A stretch of 64,000 bases of DNA, taken from contig OX424564.1 of NCBI GenBank assembly GCA_949152475.1, forward strand, positions 682,001 to 746,000, in the 5' to 3' direction. A model generated the notes under the pieces. The model was not told where the DNA came from. It saw nothing but the letters and a program-made list of their open reading frames with translations, and ran no database searches. A program made the translations under genes and the position numbers. Source of the stretch: Terebella lapidaria (Eukaryota > Annelida > Polychaeta > Terebellida > Terebellidae). Positions within the stretch are counted from its first letter, which is position 1. Every line of letters begins with the position of its first letter. Shown here one piece after another: positions 45,501 through 55,291 of this stretch.

Positions 45501-48500
45501 CCGATTGCCACAGTATCCACACTAATACCAATGACTGAGTGTAGAACTTGCCCGCAACGCGGCACATGATATGCACATGATACATATTTTCGGACCAAAA
45601 CTTGCACAAATTCTCATTCTATAGACAAAATCTAACTATTGCAGACTGAATAAATTTTGTCAATTCTAAAAGTGATTATAGCTTTAAAGGTTCTCACATG
45701 TTACTGGCGGGTAAAGTTTCATACCTATCACTGACACGTGTTACCAGCGTGTAAAGGGTTAAGTTCCTCATGTGTTGCCGGAGGTTAAAGGGTTAAGTTT
45801 CATACCTATCACTGGCAGGTAAAGGGTTAAAGGTTCTCACGTGTTACCGGCGTGTAAAGGGTTAAGTTCCTTATGTGTTGCCGGAGGTTAAAGGGTTAAG
45901 TTTCATACCTATCACTGGCAGGTGAAGATCTCTATTCCTGTATAATTCTGGTATCTATAATCTATGTCTTACACTACAGTACATTACACTTCTACCTTGA
46001 TGTATCTTTAGTTTTGTTACAACAAATAAGTTGCACATGTACAATGTAATCATTAAGTATTCATTTAAAATCCTAGTATTGATTGACATATTTCAGAGCC
46101 ATGGAGTTAGGCAGAGAATGCTTACAGCTGTGGGGGTGAGTACATTCCAACCTTACACGTATTTGTGCCCAAATCCTAGATATTGTCACCATAGTAACAT
46201 GGACATGGTGTGTCTTCTAGGTACGAAAGAGCGGACGAACTGATCTGGGTGAAGACGAACCAGCTGCAAAGAATCATTCGTACAGGAAGGACAGGTCACT
46301 GGCTCAATCACGGCAAGGAACACTGTTTGGTAAGTGACTCCGGTCAGAAGGAGAACATCTGTGTGTGGTCCCCAAGACACGTCTCAAAACCTATGGCGAC
46401 CGTGTCTTCAGCAAATCTGGCCCATTGTGTTAGAATAATCTTCCTGTTGCAGTCTGATCCAAAGACACTCTTCCTGCCTTTGAAAGAGGACTAAAAGCAT
46501 CAATTTTCTCAACAGCATATCGAAATGTTCGCTAAATTAATTAATATCATTGTCGTCATTGTACATTATATCTATGTAAAGTGCTCCGAGCAAATTTGTT
46601 TGGAGAAGCACTATACAAGAATTTGAAATACATACATACGTACAAGTATATTTCTGCTGTGCGTTTCCCAGGATTACCTGGAATATATGCTCCATTGTCA
46701 TGTTTAAAAGGCGGTCACAGATATTGACAGCTTGGTGTTTGTTGTTTGTCTGAAGTTGCAGCCAGTGGTGCCCCAGCGTAAGAGGGTCAGAACTCTAAAT
46801 CTCCGGCTGGTATTTATTACACAGATTGGCGTGAAGGGCAATCCCAAGACCATGAACCGTGGGCTGGACTGTGATGTTATAGTGGCCGAGGTACGTGATC
46901 TTATAGTGGTCGAGGTACGTGATGTTATAGTGGCCGAGGTGTGGGATGTTATAGTGGCCGAGGTGTGTGATGTTATACTGGCCGAGGTACGTGATGTTAT
47001 ACTGGTGGAGGTACGTGATGTTATACTGGTGGAGGTACGTGATGTTATAGTGGCCGAGGTACGTGATGTTATAGTGGCCGAGGTACGTGATGTTATAGTG
47101 GCCGAGGTACGTGATGTTATAGTGGCCGAGGTACGTGATGTTTAGGCATGTAAATCGGTGGGAGATTTTGATATCGATGATCGTTGCCTTCCACCGAGCG
47201 ATCATCGATCATCGAATCTGACCCTTGACTCGGCAATACTCGCGCTTGTTGATGGGCAATATCGGCTGGAACCGCCACGGTCACTGAGGCGCTAGTGCCA
47301 TGATACGATGGTGGGGTTAGCATGTATTATAGGGCACAGGAAGAAATAAATGAATAAACCACAAGGTTTTAATAATAGTCCAAAAAAGTTGTTTGGTAAT
47401 TGATGATCCGAGTCAAAAATAGCAATGTTTGAAGAAGTTTCATTCGAATCATCAAATGTGGAGCCATTTCACACCTCATGTGTATCCACACTACACGGTG
47501 CACATACGCAGCAAAAATAGTCCTCAACAATCCCCAAGATTAGATCATAATTCAAGCAATATACTTCGCCTAATCCTTTTGAAAAATCTGCATAAATTCG
47601 TTATGGAAACATGCGGTGAAAACAATTTGCATTACGGTCGGCACCCACCGGTCTGACACAGGCTGCATAGACGTGCTGTAGGAGTTCTCTCGATGTATTC
47701 ATACGCGGCTACAAAACAAGAACTAGCTTTTTAAAAAAAGGCGCACGGCCAAAACTGCCCACTCACGAAAATATCCGAAACAATTTACGATATGAAAAAA
47801 ATCGATTCCAAGTATTTCACATCGATCATCGCTCGGCCCAGTACAATCGATCGATCATCGATATCATCGATTTATCGTTACATGCCTAGTGATGTTATAC
47901 TGGTGGAGGTACGTGATGTTATAGTGGCCGAGGTACGTGATGTTATAGTGGCCGAGGTACGTGATGTTATACTGGTGGAGGTACGTGATGTTATAGTGGC
48001 CGAGGTACGTGATGTTATAGTGGCCGAGGTACGTGATGTTATACTGGTGGAGGTACGTGATGTTATAGTGGCCGAGGTACGTGATGTTATACTGGTGGAG
48101 GTACGTGATGTTATAGTGGCCGAGGTACGTTATGTTATAGTGGCCAAGGTACGTGATGTTATAGTGGCGGAGGTACGTGATGTTATAGTGGCCGAGGTAC
48201 GTGATGTTATACTGGTGGAGGTACGTGATGTTATAGTGGCCGAGGTACGTGATGTTATAGTGGCCGAGGTACGTGATGTTATACTGGTGGAGGTACGTGA
48301 TGTTATAGTGGCCGAGGTACGTGATGTTATAGTGGCCGAAGGTACGTGATGTTATAGTGGCCGAGGTGTGTGATGTTATAGTGGTCGAGGTACGTGATGT
48401 TATAGTGGCCGAGGTACGTGATGTTATAGTGGATGAGGTGTGTGATGTTATAGTGGCCGAGGTGTGTGATGTTATAGTGGCCGAGGTGTGTGGTGTTATA

Positions 48501-49738
48501 GTGGACGAGGTACGTGATCTTATAGTGGTCGAGGTACGTGATGTTATAGTGGCCGAGGTACGTGATCTTATAGTGGCCGAGGTGTGTGGTGTTATAGTGG
48601 ACGAGGTACGTGATCTTATAGTGGTCGAGGTACGTGATGTTATAGTGGCCGAGGTGTGGGATGTTATAGTGGCCGAGGTGTGTGATGTTATAGTGGCCGA
48701 GGTACGTGATGTTATAGTGGACGAGGTACGTGATGTTATAGTGGCCGAGGTACGTGATGTTATAGTGGTCGAGGTACGTGATGTTATAGTGGCCGAGGTG
48801 TGTGGTGTTATAGTGGACGAGGTGTTGTGTGTTATAGTGGCCGAGGTGTGTGATGTTATAGTGGCCGAGGTACGTGATGTTATAGTGGACGAGGTACGTG
48901 ATGTTATAGTGGACGAGGTAAGTGATGTTGTAGTGTCCGAGGTGTGTGATGTTATAGTGGCCGAGGTACGTGATGTTATAGTGGACGAGGTACGTGATGT
49001 TATAGTGGACGAGGTACGTGATGTTATAGAGGCCGAGGTGTGTGATGTTATAGAGGTCGAGGTACGTTATAGTGGCCGAGGTGTGTGATGTTATAGAGGT
49101 CGAGGTACGTTATAGTGGCCGAGGTACGTGATGTTATAGTGGACGAGGTATGTACCACGTACATGGTTACGTATTTGACAATTCGCATGTTTCACTTTCT
49201 AGGTGCGTGCCACGAGTCACAAACCTGATGAGATTTATGGCATCATCGAGCGTCTGTCCCCAGGAACACGTAAAATAGAACTGTTTGGTCGACCACATAA
49301 CGTTCAACCAAACTGGTAACGGTCCAGCAAAATTATGCAAATATTCCTCAACTCTATTGAATTGTTTACCCTGAGTATTCAGCATCAGCGGTTATGCTCG
49401 ACTCAAACATTCATGTGTCACTGTGCTCGAATGGCCTTTGAACAGTAGTATTGAATTAATGACTCTTTCGAAAACTTATCAAGGCCAACTTGACTTGAAA
49501 TTTTTGACCCGTAAATAGCTATTACATTTAATTGATATACTGAGAAGATGTCCAAAGGTAACTCATGTTTCAAACATATACATGTACTTCCACTGTTGTA
49601 CATCTCAGGTTTTCAGTAGCATGTTCATTGTTGTGTTCCAGGTTTACCCTCGGAAATCAGCTTGATGGAGTCAAACTCAATGAACCAGACGTTGTCAAAG
49701 CTTTCAAAGCCAGATACCCGGATGGCAAGTGTATGTAG
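33516..49738 (+). CDS. METTL3: METTL3, N6-adenosine RNA methyltransferase catalytic subunit (14 exons)
   Basis: METTL3 transfers methyl from SAM to adenosine N6 in mRNA, in a nuclear heterodimer with METTL14. Exons: 33516-33777, 40864-41143, 41336-41560, 41752-41821, 42073-42162, 42691-42727, 42958-43077, 44746-44912, 45047-45234, 46097-46135, 46221-46329, 46825-46890, 49203-49315, 49642-49738. All have GT-AG borders and keep phase, giving 620 residues (human 580). The N-terminus [20 protein letters not shown] matches the family leader helix. The zinc-finger domain has C329, C337, C347, H351 and C367, C373, C379, H383. The catalytic motif DPPW is at 440-443, followed by [35 protein letters not shown] and [13 protein letters not shown]. 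Exon 12 ends at LDCDVIVAE. All hallmark residues are present. Introns 7, 9 and 12 hold tandem arrays and intron 1 (7.1 kb) nested transposons. Exon 3 may contain a 54-bp intron (41439-41492). Confidence 0.95.
33800..34183. repeat. Hairpin-rich segment in METTL3 intron 1
   Basis: Three inverted repeats in a row: CAGCCTGAGCGAC with its complement (33807-33840), TGTCCCACTC with GAGTGGGACA (about 33860-33900), and a 27-bp stem at about 34109-34183 (TTCGCCATTCCTGGGTGATA, complement on the far side). Related fragments recur near 31370 and 57297. Confidence 0.5.
35000..36486 (+). mobile_element. Helitron2-like family B element with 147-bp tandem repeats
   Basis: The 5' end TTAGGGCATTTCGGCATGAA, with AATGCCC, is a hairpin. 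The 3' end has CGAAATGCCCC, then an imperfect AAGGC...GCCTT hairpin and GACGTCTAG. Between 35430 and 36340 about six copies of a 147-bp unit occur (TCTCGGAAACGGTGCGTCGT, CTGGCACTAGACAAACTAG). It sits inside a tandem unit of family A, whose sequence resumes after it. Confidence 0.6.
37147..40066. mobile_element. hAT-type element with 8-bp target duplication, itself interrupted
   Basis: Ends TAGGGTTTAAT and ATTAAACCCTA are inverted; CTAATATC flanks both sides (37139-37146 and 40067-40074), interrupting a family A tandem unit. Subterminal sequence is rich in CCCGGGAATTCCCGGG-like palindromes. Most of the interior (37271-39446) is a later family A insertion; the rest (39447-40066) has no recognisable transposase. 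Confidence 0.8.
37271..39446 (-). mobile_element. Helitron2-like family A copy (reverse orientation)
   Basis: Reads AATTAGCCCAAGGGCTAA at the left (inverted 3' hairpin) and AGGTCCGGTAACCTAA at the right (inverted 5' end), with GGACGGACGACGG next to it. The interior has about 2.5 tandem copies of a roughly 440-bp unit (TTTCAAGGTCATCCAAGGTC, CAGCTCCCATTATGAAGGAA, AAAATGGCCGCCACACGGAG). It lies inside the hAT element. Confidence 0.6.
40610..40796. mobile_element. Mariner-type MITE just upstream of METTL3 exon 2
   Basis: TA-flanked, ends CTGTAAAATGACTAATTTTG and CAAAATTAGTCATTTTACAG. It ends 67 bases before exon 2. Confidence 0.75.
43090..44680. repeat. 54-bp minisatellite in METTL3 intron 7, about 29 copies
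   Basis: Units contain TTAAACACAGACAGTGAGAT, TATCATAACTTCTATTG and TATCCATCCCTCCTATA. The period is 54 with a few shorter units. Long frames through the array (for example 43673-44272) are artefacts of the period being divisible by 3. The array begins about 13 bases after the exon 7 donor. The AACACAGACAGTGAG part resembles the exon 7 end plus donor (AACACACAGATGGTAAG). Confidence 0.9.
45225..45926. repeat. Interrupted array in METTL3 intron 9 built from the exon 9 end and donor
   Basis: The end of exon 9 with its donor (CACTGGCAG|GTAAAGGG) is repeated in the intron: exactly at 45811-45827, as CACTGGCAG|GTGAAG near 45914-45926, and in modified form (TTACCGGCGGGTAAAGGG, GCGTGTAAAGGG, GGAGGTTAAAGGG) in between. 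Units alternate GTTCCTCACGTG and GTTTCATACCTATCAC linkers. An unrelated segment (45320-45690) splits the array. Confidence 0.8.
46873..49150 (+). repeat. 24-bp minisatellite spanning the METTL3 exon 12 donor, about 60 copies
   Basis: The unit is the last 18 bases of exon 12 plus the first six of intron 12, ending GTGGCCGAG|GTACGT. About 11 units run from the exon to 47142 and about 52 units from 47889 to 49150, split by a hAT-like insertion. Variants include GTGTGT or GTGTGG in place of GTACGT, and TGGTGGAG or TGGACGAG in the exonic part. Because 24 is divisible by 3, the exon frame stays open through the first block (to TAG at 47143). Confidence 0.95.
47143..47888. mobile_element. hAT-like insertion inside the METTL3 splice-donor array
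   Basis: Ends TAGGCATGTAA and TTACATGCCTA are inverted, flanked by GTGATGTT at 47135-47142 and 47889-47896. This 8-bp target duplication falls inside one repeat unit. Subterminal sequence is rich in ATCGATCATCGAT motifs on both sides. No transposase. Confidence 0.8.
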
Positions 49739-50066
49739 ACAGTCCTGACATGATCTGTGATGTCTTGAGGAAAGTGTAAGGGACTCCCTGATCATAGAGA
49801 CCTAACGACTGCGACCGAGGACAGGAGCAGTTTGTGTCTACAGCAGGACACTCCTTGGGCGTCAAATATCGCGGCCTTGTCAGAGATTTGTTGCTGGACC
49901 AAGTGGATGCAATCCTGAATGGATGTTTGTTCAAAAATATGAACATGTTTACAGTATGAAATATACAAAAGTACATGTACTTGTCAAGCAGCACAGCTTG
50001 TTGTCAAGGCTGTGATGTGATGCATGTTGATGTATGATGTTTTTGCCAGTGGATGTCTTTGTAGCA

Positions 50067-50072
50067 AATAAA
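50067..50072 (+). terminator. METTL3 polyadenylation signal
   Basis: AATAAA, 329 bases after the METTL3 stop codon. Confidence 0.6.
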
Positions 50073-50148
50073 TATATAAACAGATCTTGTATGTTTATAT
50101 CCATTGTCTGCTGGTATCGGATCACGAAATGTTCTACTTGGTCATGAG

Positions 50149-50154
50149 TTTATT
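50149..50154 (-). terminator. Polyadenylation signal of the C22orf39-like gene
   Basis: TTTATT on the + strand reads AATAAA on the minus strand, about 41 bases beyond the minus-strand stop at 50195-50197. Confidence 0.6.
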
Positions 50155-50194
50155 TGCAAATGGTTATGTACATAACATTGAGATGATTTACATG

Positions 50195-50619
50195 TCATAA
50201 GATGGTACAAGTTTGTCTTGATTCCTCTATGGCTGGAAGTTTGACGCGGCCCGTGTTCTCGGGCAGAGGTTTGTCCCAATCGGGCGGCGGTGACGTTCTG
50301 TACTGCCAGACGTCATTGTTCCTTGCTGCTGTCAGACGATCTCGTCTTCGTTCCAACTCATTGTCAATGATCCTTCTCTGTGGGAGTATGACAATAAGGC
50401 TACTACCAATGTAGTACCAAGAGGAATTCTAAATATTGGTATCGTTAAGTTTCGGAGGATTTGACAATTTATATTTATTTATGACCGAGTTGTAGGCCAT
50501 TTGGCTCACAGCAATCTCAGATGATCGAGCCTTCCTGTATTCCAGACAGTTATCATAGTCCTCCTTCCACTTGGAGCAGTCTAACTCCTTCCCACGAGTG
50601 TAGTTCTGGTGAAAACGCC
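50195..50619 (-). CDS. C22orf39-like (UPF0545 / PANTS family) protein, last two exons
   Basis: Two minus-strand exons, 50619-50510 and 50377-50195, join in phase 0 (donor GTGAGC, acceptor CCCACAG). The first reads RFHQNYTRGKELDCSKWKED followed by YDNCLEYRKARSSEIA, with the spaced Cys and Trp pattern of the family. The second has a helical arginine-rich stretch (NELERRRDRLTAARNN), then VWQYRTSPPPDWDKPLPE, matching the C-terminal SPPPDW-x-x-PLP signature of human C22orf39 (a small protein linked to synapses and mitochondria). The tail here is longer than in the human protein, ending CTIL. The 5' exon, entered with one base of split codon, was not found; it lies upstream on this strand. The gene is tail to tail with METTL3. 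Confidence 0.75.
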
Positions 50620-50690
50620 CTTTGAAACCTCAACAAAGTATATATATTCATCAGCAGTAGCCTACACCTTGAAAATTAAATGCAGAAGTA

Positions 50691-52513
50691 CCGTATTGGT
50701 CCTAATAGTGGCACGCCCCCTGATAGTAGCACGCCCCTCTCTGTTCAATTTTTAGGAAGAGCAGAGCTCTTCCTCTATGATGTTGGTTTTTTTTGGATTT
50801 TGGAGAATTTTCCTTTGTTTACATTTCTGAAAGTCCGACTTGGAGCCAGAGCAGACCATTCAATTGTGGCTAATTATGAGGGCCCGGGGCCAGTTGGAAA
50901 GAATATGACACCCGCGTACCCAAGTATGGTTACTGTAATAAGTTATAAGCAATAATAGCCACAGGAGACGTGTGTTCCGACCGTTTATTTTTTTTGTGTG
51001 TCATCGTTTCATCACCCATCACCACTCCCGTTTTGATCTTCTCTGAAACAGGGCTTTCTTGTATCAGATGCACTCAAAATTTTGCATAAACATTCCACAC
51101 TACATAGATAGTACATAAGCTATTGCAAAAATGGAAAAACGCTTGATACGGCAACATAATAATTGAAAACTTGTGGCAAGTGCTGGTATGTCCAGTAGGC
51201 CAAATGCAAATGAGAGTGGCCCCCTCCTAGTGGTTGTTCGCGAGGCAGCCAGCCACACTCGACCCGCTTCATCCCCATTCCGCACCACCTCTTCCCCCCC
51301 TCCCATCCGACTACAACCCAATCGTGATAAATGAAAGCTGGCCCGCACCCGGGTAAAAATCAGGTCTGCTGAATGGTCCGATGAGTTTTCTGACTTTTCT
51401 CGCATGAATATATCGCTAGGCCTAAACTATCTGCAAGATCGCAATCGGCGATTACTGATGCATTTCAGAAATAAGATCCACCTCGAGAGATCATATATGC
51501 CGATGACAACAAGTTCACTTTCTTCAATATGCCTCCCCCTCCTCTTCCACCTAAACATCGCTGTTCGTTGGGTGAGCGTGCCTCATAGCCTAATGAATAA
51601 TTAATGAGCTGTGACATTGTTTAGACAATTGTTAGACAATTAACAAGACATATAACATGTCTACTGATGGAGATAAAAAATAAACCGATGGGTAAATACT
51701 AATTAGGTCTATCATTGACCACAGTAAATTTAATTAAGACATAAAACATTTATTATTGGGCACAATAAGGTAAAGGTTCTGTCCACTACATAGTTTGCGG
51801 GGGGGGGGGTGATAGGGCTACGGGAGATACACTCCAGCAGTCGTCAGCGACTGGAGAACATCTAGTTTGGAAGATGGGACTAGATGGAATCAGTACCTTA
51901 ATAATGGTATCAATCAATTTACATTAGGCCAAATCAACAATAGCAAATGATTGGCCAGTACAATATCATGGGCTACAGTTACAATATGGCCACAACATAT
52001 ATGTACCGAATAGGATGCGAATAGGTTTTGAACTAGTTCTGTGCAAACATTTTCAAAGCTCTTCCTATGAGGCCAGTGGCCCTTGTTGTATCCGTGTAAC
52101 TAGTATTTCACTTCAGATCTTTCTAATAAACTCGTGGAGTGTTCCAAATCACCCATTTATGTTATTTGAAAATGGAATTAAAGGCTATACGAGCCATCCG
52201 TCCTAAATTCGCTGCATTCCCAAATTCGCCAACAGCATTTTCAGGCTCTATTATGTGTTTCAGAGCACTCGGTTATATCATTAATCGAGAGTCTAGTGTC
52301 CTATCTGTTTACCAGCAATTTGTTTTCCACAAGGACAGCTTCTATGCTTTGCTGATTTGCAGTTGGTGAACTTAGGGATGCGGCGAATTTTGGACGGATG
52401 GCTCGTAGGTATAATTTTCAGTGATTTTCCTAAATTTGACCTCAAATTTTACGTCAGTTTTGCTCATGCTAATGCTGCTTTGGCATGCCGTACTACTATT
52501 AGGACCAATACGG
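50691..52513. mobile_element. Non-autonomous DNA transposon with TA target (1.8 kb)
   Basis: Inverted ends CCGTATTGGTCCTAATAGT (50691) and ACTATTAGGACCAATACGG (to 52513) are bordered by TA on both sides. No transposase frame. Most of the interior (50775-52090) is repeated downstream at 52703-55240, so the interior itself is a repeat family. Confidence 0.6.
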
Positions 52514-52702
52514 TAATCGAATTCAGTAAAATGATGAAATTTCATTTGACAGTAAAAAAGAGCACTTACTTTTACATTCGTGATACTCGTCATAGTAGAT
52601 TTGACATGGACGCAACTGAAAAATTTAGTTATTTGTTAATACAGAAAAACAGTACACTGGTACAGGTACAACAATCCTATTATTACCACTTTTGGTGTTC
52701 CA

Positions 52703-55240
52703 AAATGATGTTGTTTTTTTTTGGATTTTGGAGAATTTTCCTTTGTTTACATTTCTGAAAGTCCGACTTGGAGCCAGAGCAGACCATTCAATTGTGGCTA
52801 ATTAGGAGGGCCTGGGGCCAGTTGGAAGGAATATGACACCCGTGTACCCAAGTATGGTTACTGTCATAAGTTATAAGCAATAATAGCCACAGGAGACGTG
52901 TGTTCCGACCGTTTTTTTTTTTTTTGTGTGTCACCGTTTCATCACCCATCACCACTCCCGTTTTGATCTTTTCTGAAACAGGGCTTTCTTGTATCAGATG
53001 CACTCAAAATTTTGCATAAACATTCCACACTACATAGCTAGTACATAAGCTATTGCAAAAATGGAAAAACGGCTTGATACGGCAACATAATAATTGAAAA
53101 CTTGTGGCAAGTGCTGATATGTCCAGTAGGCCAAATGCAAATAAGCGTGGCCCCCCCTAGTGGTTGTTCGCGAGGCAGCCAGCCACACTCGACCCGCTTC
53201 ATCCCCGTCCCGCACCCCGTTCCCCCCGCATCCGGGTAAAAATCAGGTCTGAATGTCTGATGAATGATCCGATGAGTTTTCTCGCATGAATATATCGCTA
53301 AACTATCTGCAAGATCGCGATCGGCGATTACTGATGCATTTCAGAAATATGATCCACCTCAAGAGATCATATATGCCGATGACAACAAGTTCACTTTCTT
53401 CACGATGCCTCCCCCCTCTGCCACCTGAACATCGCTGTTCGTTGGGTGAGCGTGCCTACGGTGGAAGAAAATGGAACATGGAAGAAATATTTTTTGACAT
53501 ACGGTTATTGCGTTCCCTCGCAATAATATTGCGTTCCCTCGCAATATTATCGCGTTCCCTCGCAATCCGGATCGCGTTCCCTCGCGATATTATTGCATTC
53601 CCTCGCAATCCGGATCGCGTTCCCTCGCGATCTTATTGCGTTCCCTCGCAATCCGGATCGCGTTCCCTCGCGATCTTATTGCGTTCCCTCGCAATCCAGA
53701 TCGCGTTCCCTCGCGATATTATCGCGTTCCCTCACGATCTTATCGCGTTCCCTCGCATTCTGGATCGCGTTCCCTCGCGATCTTGTAGAATAACCTTCTC
53801 AGAAGTCATTGGCGTCAGCACAATGCGAGGGAACGCGATCCAGAATGCGACGGAATGCAATAAGATCGCGAGGGAATGCGATCTGGATTGCGAGGGAACG
53901 CGATCTGGATTGCGAGGGAACGCAATAAGATCGTGAGGGAACGCGATCCGGAATGTGAGGTAACGCGATAATATTGCGAGGGAACGCAATATTATTGCGA
54001 GGGAATGCGATAATATTGCGAGGGAACGCAATATTATTGCGAGGGAATGCGATAATATTGCGAGGGAACGCAATATTATTGCGAGGGAACGCGATAATTT
54101 TGCGAGGGAACGCAATAACAATGTGCTAAAAATATTTCTTCCATCAGAGGCTCCGTACGTGCCTCATAGCCTAATGACATCGCGAGATACTGCAGCACTT
54201 AATACAAAAATAAATCAATTGATCATAGCTTATCAACCATCTTTTAAAATCGATGATTTGTTGGTTGAGTCATGTTTCAAGCACTCGATTATTTTGTGCA
54301 TGATAGGTAACTAGTAATTAGGTTACTAGAATCATACACAAATGATCAAAGCAAAAATCGCCAGTCGAGTTCGTAATGCAGCAATCACATCATCACGTTT
54401 ATCACAAAACTTTATGACAGTTCTCATCATAATGACCCGCACAACTTTCCTGTAGGGGCCTACTGCATGCTGCAAGAGCGCCATCTGTTGAATGTCACGT
54501 ATGATCAGATAGGCCTGTGATTTGCTACACCACTATTATTGGTTGCATGGGAATCGTGATGTGGCATTCTGAGCTGTGTAATTTGGACATATAACATGTC
54601 TACTGATGGAGATAGAAAATAAACCGATGGGTAAATACTAATTAGGTCTATTATTGACCACAGTAAATTTAGTTAAAACATAAAACTTTTATTTTTGGGC
54701 ACAATAAGGTAAAGGTTGTGTCCACTACATATTTCATGACTGTAACCGAATAGGTTAACATTAACTTTCCTAGTTGTGTCTATTAGGGCCGATTGACCAC
54801 AATAAAAAATAGTTAGGACATGAAACATTGACTATTAGGTTCAAGATAAAGGTTCTGGTAAATATAAATTTGATGCTTGTAGTGGTTGTCATATTACGAA
54901 AATAAGTTAACATCGATTTTTGCTAGTTGAATCTATTAATAGTTTGGGGGGGGGGGGGGGGGGGGATTTTTGTTTGGGGACACTCCAGCAGTCGTCAGCG
55001 ACTGGAGAACATCTAGTTTGGAAGATGGGAGCAGATGGAATCAGTACCTTAATAATGGTATCAATCAATTTTATATTAGGCCAAATCAACAATGATTGGC
55101 CAGTTGGTACAATATCATGGGCTACAGTTACAATATGGCCACAACATATATGTACCGAATAGGATACAGTATTCGAGGGTTTTGAACTAGTTCTGTGCAA
55201 ACATTTTCAAAGCTCTTCCTTTGAGGCCAGTGGCCCTTGT
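52703..55240. repeat. Second copy of the 50.8-52.1 kb segment, with insertions
   Basis: Direct-orientation copy of 50775-52090: shared landmarks are GGAGAATTTTCCTTTGTTTA, CCACAGGAGACGTGTGTTCC, CACACTCGACCCGCTTCATC, ACATGTCTACTGATGGAGAT and AGCGACTGGAGAACATCTAG. A foldback element (about 53457-54152) interrupts it where copy A reads GCGTGCCTCATAG, and other stretches are unique. A run of 20 G lies at 54946-54965. Confidence 0.75.
53457..54152. mobile_element. Foldback element with arms of regularly spaced 12-mers
   Basis: The left arm has 13 copies of GCGTTCCCTCGC (53510-53790) separated by 9-10 bases. The right arm has 14 copies of the complement GCGAGGGAACGC (53825-54115), so the arms pair into a long hairpin around a 35-base centre. 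The outer edges GGAAGAAATATTTTT and AAAAATATTTCTTCC are also inverted. Comparison with the uninterrupted copy (GCGTGCCTCATAG near 51576) shows a 6-7 bp duplication CGTGCC(T). No transposase. Confidence 0.75.
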
Positions 55241-55291
55241 TGAAATTTGGCATGCAAAATTTCAAAAAGGTATGGGTATGAGAATTTCAAA

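Noticed and set aside
47792..49088. 185- and 243-codon DVIVAEVR repeat ORFs
   Set aside because: Not separate genes. They are the reading of the intron 12 donor array; the start lies in the hAT-like insertion.
53510..54115. CRISPR array
   Set aside because: Repeats of 12 bp with 9-10 bp related spacers, both orientations, in a eukaryotic foldback element; no cas genes.
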